The position numbers and the translations under genes were made by a program. Positions 24,201-33,154 of a stretch of DNA of 44,318 nt are shown in pieces (the stretch's first letter is position 1; each line of letters starts with the position of its first letter). The notes under the pieces were generated by a model, which was not told the origin of the DNA, did no database searches, and saw only the letters and a list, made by a program, of their open reading frames with translations. Location of the stretch: assembly GCA_002307135.1 (NCBI GenBank), contig DBTQ01000026.1:1-44318 (forward strand), given 5' to 3'. This stretch comes from Bacteroidetes bacterium UBA1312. Lineage in GTDB: Bacteria > Bacteroidota > Bacteroidia > Chitinophagales > Chitinophagaceae.

Positions 24201-25451
24201 ATGTCAAGTATTAACCTCATCGAATCGTTTCAAGAATTCAAAGAAGCCGAAAATATCGATCGTCCTACCTTAATGAAGGTATTGGAAGATGTATTCAAAA
24301 CATTATTGCGTAAAAAATATGGCAGTGATGAAAACTTTGATGTTATCGTAAATGACCAAACGGGCGACCTTGAGATATTCCGCAGGCGCGAAATAGTAGA
24401 GGATGGAATGGTAGAAGACGAAAATGCGCAAATACCCTATACACAAGCGATAAAAATTGAGCCCGATTATAGTGTAGGAGAAGAAGTATATGAAGAAATG
24501 GACGTACTTGACTTCGGAAGACGAGCCATATTAGCTGCAAAACAAACATTGGCTGCTCGTATCGGAGATCTAAAGAAAACGAGTTTGATGAAAAAGTATG
24601 CTGATCGTGTTGGAGAAATCATCACTGGTGAGGTCTATCAGATTTGGAAAAAGGAAATGCTTTTGCTTGACGAAGATGGTAATGAATTGGTATTGCCTAA
24701 AACGGAGCAAATACCATCCGATTTTTTCAAAAAGGGAGAAACCGTACGAGCTGTAGTTAAGAAAGTGGAAATGCGCGCCAATACACCTGTAATCGTATTG
24801 AGTCGTACGCACCCATCTTTCCTTGAAAAACTATTAGAAATCGAGGTTCCGGAAATATTAGATGGTTTGATTACTATCAAAAAAGTAGTACGTGAGCCCG
24901 GTGAACGTGCTAAAGTAGCGGTGGAAAGCTTTGATGATCGTATCGACCCTGTAGGAGCCTGTGTGGGAATGAAAGGAAGTCGTATTCATGGTATTGTCCG
25001 CGAATTGAAAAATGAGAATATTGATGTAATCAATTACACTCAAAATATTCAATTACTGATTCAACGTGTACTTACACCTGCACGTATTAATAGAATGGAA
25101 ATCAATGGCGATAAAATGCATGCAGATGTATATCTAGAACCGGATCAAGTATCGTTAGCTATTGGTAAAAAAGGTGTGAACATTAAATTGGCACAAGAAA
25201 TTACTGGTTATAGTATCGATGTTTATCGCGATGTTGTAGAGGAGGAAGTTGACGAATTCGATATTGATTTGGAAGAATTTAGCGATGAAATTGAAGAATG
25301 GGTGATTGAAGAATTTAAAAAAGTAGGTTACGATACTGCATTAAGTATATTAGGTCCAAGTGTCGAAGAATTGGCACGTCGTACCGATCTCGAAGAAGAA
25401 ACAATACGTGATGTACAGCGCATTTTGAAAGCAGAATTTGACAATGAATAA
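24201..25451 (+). CDS. nusA: Transcription termination/antitermination factor NusA
   Basis: This 416-aa RNA-polymerase-binding elongation factor contains the N-terminal RNAP-binding domain (1-125), an S1 domain (about 130-200, 'YADRVGEIITGEVYQIWKKEM') and KH1 and KH2 domains (about 225-350). The KH domains contain 'GACVGMKGSRIHGIVREL' and 'VSLAIGKKGVNIKLAQEITGY'. It lacks the long acidic-repeat C-terminus of E. coli NusA and ends with one helix-hairpin-helix-like segment, which is usual in Bacteroidota. It modulates pausing and hairpin-dependent termination, so it could act on the hairpin in its own leader. Confidence 0.95.
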   Translation: MSSINLIESFQEFKEAENIDRPTLMKVLEDVFKTLLRKKYGSDENFDVIVNDQTGDLEIFRRREIVEDGMVEDENAQIPYTQAIKIEPDYSVGEEVYEEMDVLDFGRRAILAAKQTLAARIGDLKKTSLMKKYADRVGEIITGEVYQIWKKEMLLLDEDGNELVLPKTEQIPSDFFKKGETVRAVVKKVEMRANTPVIVLSRTHPSFLEKLLEIEVPEILDGLITIKKVVREPGERAKVAVESFDDRIDPVGACVGMKGSRIHGIVRELKNENIDVINYTQNIQLLIQRVLTPARINRMEINGDKMHADVYLEPDQVSLAIGKKGVNIKLAQEITGYSIDVYRDVVEEEVDEFDIDLEEFSDEIEEWVIEEFKKVGYDTALSILGPSVEELARRTDLEEETIRDVQRILKAEFDNE

Positions 25452-25584
25452 ATAGAATACAAATAAATAATGTTCTATTGACTTAATGTTTCATCTGAAT
25501 TGAGATAAAATGCGTAGGTTTGTATATTGTACTCGAGGTAATAAAAGAAGATTAAGAGTTACATTTTTTTGACTAAAATAACGA

Positions 25585-28500
25585 ATGGCTACAGAAACAA
25601 AAACACCAAGATTATTGGCAGCAGCCAAAGAATTTAATATTGGAAAGGATACCCTATTAGAGTTCCTTACCTCTAAAAATTTCGAACTGAATGCTAGTAA
25701 TCCAAATACAAAGCTTACCGAAGAAATGTATTACGCTCTTCAGGCAGAGTTTGCAAAAGATAAACTCGCTAAACGCAAGAGTGATGAGATTGCTTTGCCT
25801 AAAGGCAATCTTGGTGATACACGCAAAAAAGCAGCTGAAGCAGAATTAGTGACAGCTGTAGCTGCAAAAGAAGCATTACCAAAAGTAGAAGTACAAATAC
25901 CACAAGAGCAACAAGCTCCGGAAGAAGCGGCATCTATAACCGTAAAAGAAATCGTAAAAGAGGAACCTCAATCTGAAAAAGTAGCTCCTGTTATCGAAAA
26001 TATAATTCCGACACTCACAAAGGAAATTGAAATACCTGAGGCAAAAGAAATTGTAGCTGAAGAGCCTCCTGTTAAAAATGTAACAGTTGAAAATACTATT
26101 GTCGAAGAAATTGAGCATGTTGAAACAAAGCCAAGCAAAATTGAAGGTCCCAACATATTGGGTAAAATAAACTTGGATGCTTTAAACCAATCTACGAGGC
26201 CTAAAAAAGCACCCAAAAAGAAAGTAGAAGAGCCTCAAGAAAAGATAGTAAAGCCTGTCAAAAAAGTAATTAAAGAAAAATCTGTAAAAGCAGAAGATAC
26301 TGTTGAACATAAAGCAGTAGAACCCGAAGCTCCTGTAAAGCCTATTATACCCAAGGAAAAAACACCAGAGCCGGTAGCTAAAGTTGAAGAAGAACCAATA
26401 GTTTTACCTGAAGCCCCAGCTAATACTACAACTCCAGAGGAAGCTAAACAGGAGCATATTGAAATGAAAGCTCCCAAGCTGGAAGGACCTAAAATTATTG
26501 GTAAAATTGAATTGCCGATAAATAATGGTAATGAAAGGCATGATAGCAAAGAGAAACGCAATCGTAAACGTATTCCTGTTCAAAAGAAACCGGAAACGTT
26601 CAGGCCGGATCAACGCGGACAAGGTCAAGGAACACCAGGGCAGTCTCCTCGACCAAATCAAGGTGGTGGTGTTGGCAGACCAATCAATAATAATCAAGGA
26701 GGAGGAGTAGGCAGACCTAGCAATGCTCCAGGACAAAATAGAGGTGCAGGTAATTTCGATAGAAACAGAACCGGTGGAAATGCTGGAGCTACCAATGACA
26801 GAAGAGGTCCAGGTGCAGGTCGATTTAATCAACAAGCTTCATCGGCTCCTCAAGAAATTGATGCAAAACAAATCCAAAAGAAAATTCACGAAACCCAGTC
26901 TAAACTAGCTGGAGGCTCAAGTAGAGGCGGGAAAGCACAAAAGGCTAAATATCGTCGTGATAAGCGGGAGATGATGGCTGAAAAACGTGCAGCCGCAGAG
27001 CATGTTGATGGGCAAACAATCAAGGTTACAGAGTTTATTTCTGTAAGTGAATTTGCAAACATATTGGATGTACCATTTACTGATGTAATTAGTAAATGTA
27101 TGAGCCTTGGTATAATGGTTTCGATTAATCAACGTCTTGATGCCGAAATCATAGAATTGGTAGCAAGTGAACTTGGTTATAATGTTGAGTTTATTAACCT
27201 CGATCAAAACGAAGAAACAGAAGAAGAAGAAATTGATGATCCAGAAACCTTACAGGATCGGGCTCCTATTGTTACTATTATGGGTCACGTTGACCATGGT
27301 AAAACGTCATTGCTTGATTATGTACGTGAAGCTAATGTAGTGGCCGGTGAAGCAGGAGGTATAACACAACATATTGGTGCTTATCAGGTAGCAACACCAT
27401 CCGGTAAACGTATCACATTCCTAGATACACCGGGGCATGAGGCGTTTACAGCCATGCGTGCTCGTGGTGCTAAGGTTGCGGATTTGGCTGTAATTGTAAT
27501 CGCTGCTGATGATGCTATCATGCCACAAACAAGGGAAGCAATATCACATGCTCAAGCAGCTAATTTACCCATGATCTTTGCTATCAATAAAATGGATAAA
27601 GAAGGTGCAAACCCAGAAAAAATAAAAGAACAATTGGCCGGTATGAACATCTTAGTTGAAGACTGGGGTGGAAAATTCCAAAGCCAAGAAATATCGGCGA
27701 AAAAAGGTTTGAACATTGACCTTTTGCTAGAGAAAATAATATTGGAAGCCGAATTACTTGAATTAAAAGCTAATCCTGATAAATATGCAAGTGGTAGTGT
27801 TATTGAAGCATCACTTGATAAAGGTAGAGGTTATGTATCGACTATACTAGTTCAAAATGGCACCTTGCTACAAGGTCAAATGATTTTGTGTGGACAACAT
27901 TATGGTAAAATCAAAGCGATGTTCAATGAACGTGGTCAACGCGTTGAAAAAGCCGGGCCATCTTCACCAGTACAGATATTAGGTCTGAATGGAGCACCGC
28001 AAGCAGGTGAGAAATTTAGAGAATATGACGATGAAAATGAAGCGAAAAATATTGCAACACATCGCTCTCAAATATTGCGTGAACAAGGTATACGCGCCCG
28101 CAAACATATTACACTTGATGAAATCGGTCGTCGTCTTGCATTGGGTAACTTTAAAGAACTGGCAATTATCATTAAGGGTGACTTTGATGGTTCTGTAGAA
28201 GCCTTGAGTGATTCATTACAAAAATTATCGACAGAAGAAGTTGCTGTAAACATTGTTCATAAAGCAGTTGGCCAGATTACAGAAAGTGATGTACTATTGG
28301 CTACAGCATCAGATGCCATAATATTAGGATTCCAAGTAAGACCGTCTATACAGGCCGCACGTTTGGCTGATCAGGAAAATATTGAGATTCGTTCTTATTC
28401 TATCATCTACGATGCGATTCAGGAAATCAAAAGTGCAATGGAAGGTTTACTTGAACCTAAGGTCGAGAAGAAAATTGTATCTAACATTGAAATTCGTGAA

Positions 28501-28764
28501 GTGTACAAAATTGGTGGTGTAGGAACAATTGCAGGTTGTTATGTACTGGATGGTAAAATGACGCGAAATACTAAGTTAAACATTATCCGTGATGGTATTG
28601 TAGTTCATTCTGGTGAGCTTTCCTCATTGAAACGTTTTAAAGACGATGTCAAAGAAGTGAATGCAGGCTATGAATGTGGTTTGATGGTGAAGAACTATAA
28701 TGATTTACAAGTTGGTGATATTGTTGAAGGTTATGAAGAGGTAGAAACTAAACGTACGCTCTAA
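25585..28764 (+). CDS. infB: Translation initiation factor IF-2
   Basis: This 1059-aa GTPase delivers fMet-tRNA to the ribosome. An N-terminal IF2_N domain (about 1-60) is followed by a long Ala/Glu/Lys/Pro-rich linker that repeats the phrase EGPxIxGKI at about 187 and 300. A Gly/Asn/Arg-rich stretch (about 350-420), a second IF2_N-like domain (about 480-530) and the G domain come next. The G domain has G1 'GHVDHGKTS' from residue 567, DTPGHE and NKMD. Domains II to IV complete the protein, which ends 'VGDIVEGYEEVETKRTL'. A 133-nt gap separates it from nusA. The long linker is typical of Bacteroidota IF-2. Confidence 0.96.
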   Translation: MATETKTPRLLAAAKEFNIGKDTLLEFLTSKNFELNASNPNTKLTEEMYYALQAEFAKDKLAKRKSDEIALPKGNLGDTRKKAAEAELVTAVAAKEALPKVEVQIPQEQQAPEEAASITVKEIVKEEPQSEKVAPVIENIIPTLTKEIEIPEAKEIVAEEPPVKNVTVENTIVEEIEHVETKPSKIEGPNILGKINLDALNQSTRPKKAPKKKVEEPQEKIVKPVKKVIKEKSVKAEDTVEHKAVEPEAPVKPIIPKEKTPEPVAKVEEEPIVLPEAPANTTTPEEAKQEHIEMKAPKLEGPKIIGKIELPINNGNERHDSKEKRNRKRIPVQKKPETFRPDQRGQGQGTPGQSPRPNQGGGVGRPINNNQGGGVGRPSNAPGQNRGAGNFDRNRTGGNAGATNDRRGPGAGRFNQQASSAPQEIDAKQIQKKIHETQSKLAGGSSRGGKAQKAKYRRDKREMMAEKRAAAEHVDGQTIKVTEFISVSEFANILDVPFTDVISKCMSLGIMVSINQRLDAEIIELVASELGYNVEFINLDQNEETEEEEIDDPETLQDRAPIVTIMGHVDHGKTSLLDYVREANVVAGEAGGITQHIGAYQVATPSGKRITFLDTPGHEAFTAMRARGAKVADLAVIVIAADDAIMPQTREAISHAQAANLPMIFAINKMDKEGANPEKIKEQLAGMNILVEDWGGKFQSQEISAKKGLNIDLLLEKIILEAELLELKANPDKYASGSVIEASLDKGRGYVSTILVQNGTLLQGQMILCGQHYGKIKAMFNERGQRVEKAGPSSPVQILGLNGAPQAGEKFREYDDENEAKNIATHRSQILREQGIRARKHITLDEIGRRLALGNFKELAIIIKGDFDGSVEALSDSLQKLSTEEVAVNIVHKAVGQITESDVLLATASDAIILGFQVRPSIQAARLADQENIEIRSYSIIYDAIQEIKSAMEGLLEPKVEKKIVSNIEIREVYKIGGVGTIAGCYVLDGKMTRNTKLNIIRDGIVVHSGELSSLKRFKDDVKEVNAGYECGLMVKNYNDLQVGDIVEGYEEVETKRTL

Positions 28765-28805
28765 ACTAAACGAAGAATAGGAGCTACTTTAATGATAATT
28801 TAAAG

Positions 28806-28859
28806 AAGGATGATATAGTATATAGATCGGCAGTTTGTATATTATATCATCCTTTTTTT
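28806..28859 (+). terminator. Terminator of the rimP-nusA-infB operon
   Basis: AAGGATGATATA and its complement form a 12-bp stem extended by further AT pairs around a 12-15 nt loop, followed by T7. It lies 41 nt after the infB stop and before glf. Confidence 0.85.
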
Positions 28860-28889
28860 GTTAAAACTCATAAAATTGATAAAACAGGA

Positions 28890-30014
28890 ATGGATAAAAA
28901 TTATGACGTTATAATAGCAGGAGCAGGTCCCGTTGGCTGTGTTATGGCTGAAAGATTTGCATCTGTAATGAATTGGAAGGTACTATTGATAGACAAACGA
29001 GATCATGTGGCAGGCAATTGCTTTGATAAACAGCATGACTCAGGCCTATTAATTCATCGCTATGGCCCTCACTATTTTAGAAGCAACAATAAAGATCTAA
29101 TTGATTACCTCTCTCAATTTACGGACTGGATTCCAGGTAATTATTATGTGAAAAGCAGCACCAATGGCGAACTATACCCTTTTCCTATAAATTTATTAAC
29201 ACTTAGGCAATTTTTTAAAAAACCTGATTTAAATGCTGAAACGGCTCAGCAATTACTTGAAGAAAAAAGGATTCCAATTGAAAATCCGGCGAACTCTGAA
29301 GAATTTGTATTGTCGAGAGTAGGACGAGAAATGTATGAAGCATTCTATTTGGGTTATACACTTAAACAATGGGCTATTCATCCTAAAGATTTAGCACCCT
29401 CTGTATGTGGTCGAATACCTGTGAGATTGAATGAAGATGAACGATATGTCGATCATAAATACCAATTAACACCTGCATTAGGTTTTACGGAAATGTTCAA
29501 AAAAATGATTGACCATCCCAATATCGATTTACAATTAGAAACGGATTTCAATCAAATTAGACATACAGTAAAACCTACAAAAGCAACAATTTATACAGGT
29601 CCCATTGACGAGTATTTCGATTATAAATTTGGAAAATTGCCGTGGCGTTCTCTTGAATTTGAATTTAAGGAAGAAAGTAAAGAATTTTCGCAACCATGTG
29701 TACAGATCAATTATCCTAATGATCACGATTATACACGAACAGTAGAAATAAAACATGTAACAGGACAAAAGCATCGTCATACTGTAATTTCTTATGAGTA
29801 CCCTCGGGCAGAAGGAGATCCTTATTACCCTATACCAATGGAGGAGAATCATCATTTGTATGAACGATATAGAACTCTTGCTGAACAAGAAACAAAAGAG
29901 AATGATGTTTTCTTTTGTGGCAGATTGGCTGAATACAAATATTACAACACAGACGAAGTAATGGAATTGGCTTTGAAAACATTTAATACGATTAAGGGGA
30001 AACATGGAAATTAA
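28890..30014 (+). CDS. glf: UDP-galactopyranose mutase
   Basis: This is a 374-aa flavoenzyme converting UDP-galactopyranose to UDP-galactofuranose for cell-surface polysaccharide. The FAD-binding Rossmann motif is 'VIIAGAGPVGCVMAERFA' (residues about 8-25). It is followed by 'DKRDHVAGNCFD' and 'IHRYGPHYFRSNN', the flavin/substrate region of the family. Further family marks are 'GYTLKQWAIHPKDL', 'YTGPIDEYFDYKFGKLPWRSL' and the C-terminal 'FCGRLAEYKYYNTDEVMELAL'. The length is normal. It overlaps the GT2 gene by 11 nt, so the two are translationally coupled; galactofuranose-containing glycan synthesis is implied. Confidence 0.94.
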   Translation: MDKNYDVIIAGAGPVGCVMAERFASVMNWKVLLIDKRDHVAGNCFDKQHDSGLLIHRYGPHYFRSNNKDLIDYLSQFTDWIPGNYYVKSSTNGELYPFPINLLTLRQFFKKPDLNAETAQQLLEEKRIPIENPANSEEFVLSRVGREMYEAFYLGYTLKQWAIHPKDLAPSVCGRIPVRLNEDERYVDHKYQLTPALGFTEMFKKMIDHPNIDLQLETDFNQIRHTVKPTKATIYTGPIDEYFDYKFGKLPWRSLEFEFKEESKEFSQPCVQINYPNDHDYTRTVEIKHVTGQKHRHTVISYEYPRAEGDPYYPIPMEENHHLYERYRTLAEQETKENDVFFCGRLAEYKYYNTDEVMELALKTFNTIKGKHGN

Positions 30015-30714
30015 ACACTTGTGGGTTGTAATGCCTGTATATAATGAAGAGGAGGCCGTGGGTTCTGTAATTGAAGAATGGCATAAAGTATTAGATGCGA
30101 GCAAACTTCACTACACTCTTTGTATTTTAAATGACGGATCAAAGGATCGTACCTTATCCATTCTCAAAGATTATGCAAGCCGTTATCCAGAGATTAAAAT
30201 AGTCGATAAAAAAAACTCAGGACATGGACAGACTTGTGTTTATGGTTATCAGTTGGGGCTTGAAAATAATGCCGATTGGATATTTCAAATTGACTCTGAT
30301 GGACAATGTGATCCTCAATATTTTGAAACAGTTATTAAAGCCTCATCCACACATAAAGCAGTTTATGGATTGCGAAAAACAAGAGATGATGGAATGCAGC
30401 GTGTTATTATATCAAAATTTGTACGATTATTTACACTGGTAGCAACTGGACAATGGATAAAAGACGGAAATGTACCATATAGACTTATTCATGCAGACAT
30501 TATGAAAAACATCGCTTACAGTGTACCATCTGATTTTCATTTGGCGAATATCTATGTTTCTGTAATGAGCAATAAACAAGAAAGAATCAAATGGATACCA
30601 ATTCATTTTAGAGATAGAAGTGGAGGCTCTGCAAGTGTCAAAACCTTCTCCTTTGTAAAACATGGTTTTAAATTATTTAAACAATTAAGAGCTACAGCCA
30701 GTAGCAAAAATTAA
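30004..30714 (+). CDS. Family 2 glycosyltransferase
   Basis: This 236-aa GT-A fold enzyme has the nucleotide-sugar site 'VVMPVYNEEEAVGSVI' and metal-binding DxD in 'FQIDSDGQCDP' (Asp97, Asp99). The C-terminus 'FRDRSGGSASVKTFSFVKHGFKLF' resembles dolichol/polyprenol-phosphate sugar transferases, but no membrane helix is present. It overlaps the end of glf by 11 nt. The pairing suggests it adds a sugar in the same glycan pathway; the donor is not determinable. Confidence 0.85.
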   Translation: MEIKHLWVVMPVYNEEEAVGSVIEEWHKVLDASKLHYTLCILNDGSKDRTLSILKDYASRYPEIKIVDKKNSGHGQTCVYGYQLGLENNADWIFQIDSDGQCDPQYFETVIKASSTHKAVYGLRKTRDDGMQRVIISKFVRLFTLVATGQWIKDGNVPYRLIHADIMKNIAYSVPSDFHLANIYVSVMSNKQERIKWIPIHFRDRSGGSASVKTFSFVKHGFKLFKQLRATASSKN

Positions 30715-30742
30715 TGTTTTTGAGAACCTAATTTTATTTTAA

Positions 30743-31048
30743 ATGATTATCTACAACGTAACTATAAAAATCGACTATTCCATAACCGAAGAATGGCTTA
30801 ACTGGATGAAAGAAGAGCACATGCCACAGGTATTAGAAACAGGTTGTTTTACGAGCTATAAATTATTTAAACTACTGGACTTAGACGAAACAGATGGAAT
30901 TACTTATTGTGCGCAATATTCATGCGAATCAATAGCTGATTATGAGCGCTATATTTCAGAATACACAACTGTAATGAGGGATCGCTCAACTAAATTATTT
31001 GGAAATAAATTTATTGCATTTCGTACACTGATGCAACAAGAGGCTTAA
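30743..31048 (+). CDS. DUF4286 family protein
   Basis: This 101-aa protein begins 'MIIYNVTIKIDYSITEEWLNWMKEEHMPQVLETGCF', the signature of DUF4286, a small dimeric ferredoxin-like (antibiotic-biosynthesis-monooxygenase-like) family common in Bacteroidota. No catalytic residues are known. It follows GT2 by 28 nt and may be in the same transcript, although nothing links its function to glycan synthesis. Confidence 0.85.
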   Translation: MIIYNVTIKIDYSITEEWLNWMKEEHMPQVLETGCFTSYKLFKLLDLDETDGITYCAQYSCESIADYERYISEYTTVMRDRSTKLFGNKFIAFRTLMQQEA

Positions 31049-31216
31049 GAAAATCAAGATAGCAAATTGGATCAAACCTATTTTTTATATTCAAGGGTTA
31101 AATTTTCTAGTTTGGTCTGGTCTTTTTTGATGTGGATTCTAAGATTTATTTTGTGGTTGAGCAATTGTAAATGGCTACAGTAAAGGTTTTCCGCCAAAAA
31201 AAATAATTCAACAATA

Positions 31217-31247
31217 TTTGGTAGTGTTATAAACCTCTGTATATTTG
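31217..31247 (+). promoter_or_regulatory. Strong promoter of the HU gene
   Basis: TTTG (31217-31220), a 19-nt spacer and TATATTTG (31240-31247) match the Bacteroidota consensus fully. It lies 44 nt before the HU start codon and fits a highly expressed gene. Confidence 0.75.
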
Positions 31248-31291
31248 CCTAACGCACAAAATATTTATTCATAACAAAAACAAAAACGACT

Positions 31292-31573
31292 ATGAACAAA
31301 GCAGAATTGATTGACAAAATTTCAAAAGATTGTGACATTACAAAAGCTCAGGCTAACTCGGTTATTGATTCTTTTACTGATACCGTAATCACTACTTTGA
31401 AAAAAGGTGATCGTGTTACTTTGGTTGGTTTTGGAACATTCTCTGTTTCTGACCGTGCTGCACGCAACGGACGTAATCCTCAAACTGGTGCCGTTATCAA
31501 AATTAAAGCTCGCAAGGTTCCTAAGTTTAAAGCAGGAAAAGAATTCTCCACAAGAATTGCAAGCAAAAAATAA
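31292..31573 (+). CDS. HU-family DNA-binding protein
   Basis: This 93-aa nucleoid protein has the full HU/IHF pattern: an N-terminal helix pair ('MNKAELIDKISKDCDITKAQANSVIDSF'), the 'VTLVGFGTFSV' strand turn and the DNA-binding arm 'RAARNGRNPQTGAVIKIKARKVPKFKAGKEF'. It binds and bends DNA as a dimer. A consensus promoter stands upstream and a terminator follows, so it is a one-gene unit, although the bTHX gene is close behind on the same strand. Confidence 0.95.
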   Translation: MNKAELIDKISKDCDITKAQANSVIDSFTDTVITTLKKGDRVTLVGFGTFSVSDRAARNGRNPQTGAVIKIKARKVPKFKAGKEFSTRIASKK

Positions 31574-31596
31574 ATAAGTAACTTTGCATTCTTACT

Positions 31597-31631
31597 AAAG
31601 CAAGCGGCTTTGAAGTTGCTTGCTTTTTTAA
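31597..31631 (+). terminator. Terminator after the HU gene
   Basis: The arms AAAGCAAGC and GCTTGCTTT enclose a 12-nt loop and run into T6. It sits 23 nt past the HU stop. Confidence 0.85.
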
Positions 31632-31676
31632 TGAATATTTTTTTTAAAAAATTATAAAACAAACAAACAATCTACA

Positions 31677-31793
31677 ATGGGAAGAGGAGATAAACGCTCA
31701 AAACGTGGTAAAAGAACTATTGGAAGCTTTGGCAAATGCCGCCTTTCACGTCCTGCACAAGCAGCTAAAGCATTAGCTAAGAAAAAAGCATAA
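31677..31793 (+). CDS. 30S ribosomal protein bTHX
   Basis: This 38-aa basic protein begins MGRGDKRSKRGKRTIGSFGK and ends in an Ala/Lys tail. 'MG(K/R)GD(K/R)(K/R)(T/S)(K/R)RGK' is the signature of bTHX (Thx), a small 30S-subunit protein first described in Thermus and widespread in Bacteroidota. It binds at the top of the 30S head. The ATG at 31677 follows an A-rich leader. A hairpin terminator comes right after. It is short and easily missed by gene finders. Confidence 0.88.
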   Translation: MGRGDKRSKRGKRTIGSFGKCRLSRPAQAAKALAKKKA

Positions 31794-31817
31794 AGAAGAA
31801 TTAGTCTTTGACTATTT

Positions 31818-31855
31818 AAAATGCCGTATCAATAACACTTTGATGCGGCATTTTG
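31818..31855 (+). terminator. Terminator after bTHX
   Basis: AAAATGCCGTATCAA pairs with its near-perfect complement (one G-T pair) across a 7-nt loop and ends in T4. It overlaps any start upstream of 31855 for the next gene, which supports an internal ATG for that gene. Confidence 0.8.
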
Positions 31856-31927
31856 ATTAAGCAAAATATTGTTGGCATACTAAGAAATACTACCTTCGCT
31901 AAATTTAATGCAAATGCGCATTTTAGT

Positions 31928-32860
31928 ATGTCAATGACTCTTCGATCAATATCTGTAACAGTGCTATTATTGCTTAATAGCGCTTACAGCTCAATAGGCT
32001 GTGATATTTGTGGTTGTTCTTCGAGTAATCAAAGTTTGGGTCTATTACCTCAGTTTTCTGAACATTTTATAGGCCTTCAATATTTATACGGCTCGTCTGA
32101 AAGCACGCATCCCGCCTTGATACAAGGTAACCCGGACGAACATTCTAGTCAATATTACAATACAATTCAAATATGGGGGCGTTACCAGATTGCAAAACGA
32201 ATACAGCTGTTTGCATTTATTCCTTATGTCAATAACATAAACAATGATGGTGTCAACAGAATACGAACATCAGGTATTGGGGATGCATCTTTGATCGCTA
32301 ATGTATCCTTGCTGAATACTAAACAAAATGAAGGTCGAAGGATACTTTTAATCGGCGGTGGTTTAAAATTACCCACTGGTCATTATACAGGTATTACAGA
32401 AGCAGATAAGCAAGGGCTGCCTAATATGCAAACAGGAACCGGCTCCTATGATTTTATTGTTAATGCCAACTATACCGTTCGACAAAAAAAATGGGGGTAT
32501 AATTTGGATGCCTCATATATATGGACAACTGCAAACAATACAGGATATAAGTACGGGAACAAATTGAATAGTTCCTTTGTTGCATTTTACTGGTTGGAGT
32601 ATAAAAAATCTAATATTGTACCTCAGATTGGTGCTAGGTGTGAATATACGTTACATGATTACGACAATTATGCTCAAAAATGGCTTAATGAGCAGAGTGG
32701 GGGATATGTTACTTATATTTCTGGAGGAGTGCAGGTTTTCTATAAAAAAATAGGCGCAAAATTAATGTTACATATCCCTATCCCCGTTGTACAAAACTAT
32801 GCTACCCATTATGTACAAATACAATCTCGAACAGAAGCAGGTTTATTTTTTCTGTTATAG
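31928..32860 (+). CDS. Putative outer-membrane beta-barrel protein with CDICGC motif
   Basis: This 310-aa protein starts at the ATG at 31928 (or 31934); the frame is open back to 31853 but that part overlaps a terminator. A signal peptide (TLRSISVTVLLLLNSAYSSIG) is followed at once by 'CDICGCSSS'. Then 'LGLLPQFSEHFIGLQYLYGSSES' and a series of amphipathic strands with aromatic ends lead to a C-terminal 'AGLFFLL'. I infer an outer-membrane barrel. The Cys cluster after the cleavage site is conserved in a family often labelled 'transporter' in Bacteroidota and may bind metal. Its function is unknown. Confidence 0.6.
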   Translation: MSMTLRSISVTVLLLLNSAYSSIGCDICGCSSSNQSLGLLPQFSEHFIGLQYLYGSSESTHPALIQGNPDEHSSQYYNTIQIWGRYQIAKRIQLFAFIPYVNNINNDGVNRIRTSGIGDASLIANVSLLNTKQNEGRRILLIGGGLKLPTGHYTGITEADKQGLPNMQTGTGSYDFIVNANYTVRQKKWGYNLDASYIWTTANNTGYKYGNKLNSSFVAFYWLEYKKSNIVPQIGARCEYTLHDYDNYAQKWLNEQSGGYVTYISGGVQVFYKKIGAKLMLHIPIPVVQNYATHYVQIQSRTEAGLFFLL

Positions 32861-33154
32861 TTTTAGTGCACTAGCTGTTATATATTTTATTTTTATTTTA
32901 ATTTGTTTATACTAATCTTTATTATTATATCATGTTTTGATAAATTAATTTATTAAAAAACGTTAAAAAATAAAAATAAATATTTATATTAATTGGTGTG
33001 AGACGTTTAATTTATCCCTATCTTGTCCTGCCAATAACATGCTGTGTTTTACCAATAATCAAATTGTAGCACGTGTTTTGATTAATCATTATTTAAGCTT
33101 TAAAAATATACTTTTTAGTTGCGAGTGTAATTCTATCTTTTTGAATATTAGTAA
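32861..33154. other. AT-rich intergenic region before the signalling operon
   Basis: About 290 nt, very AT-rich, with no reading frame of interest. It contains short perfect palindromes (14 nt at 32940-32953, TGATTAATCA at 33078-33087). No full-consensus promoter for the gene at 33155 could be picked out. Confidence 0.45.
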
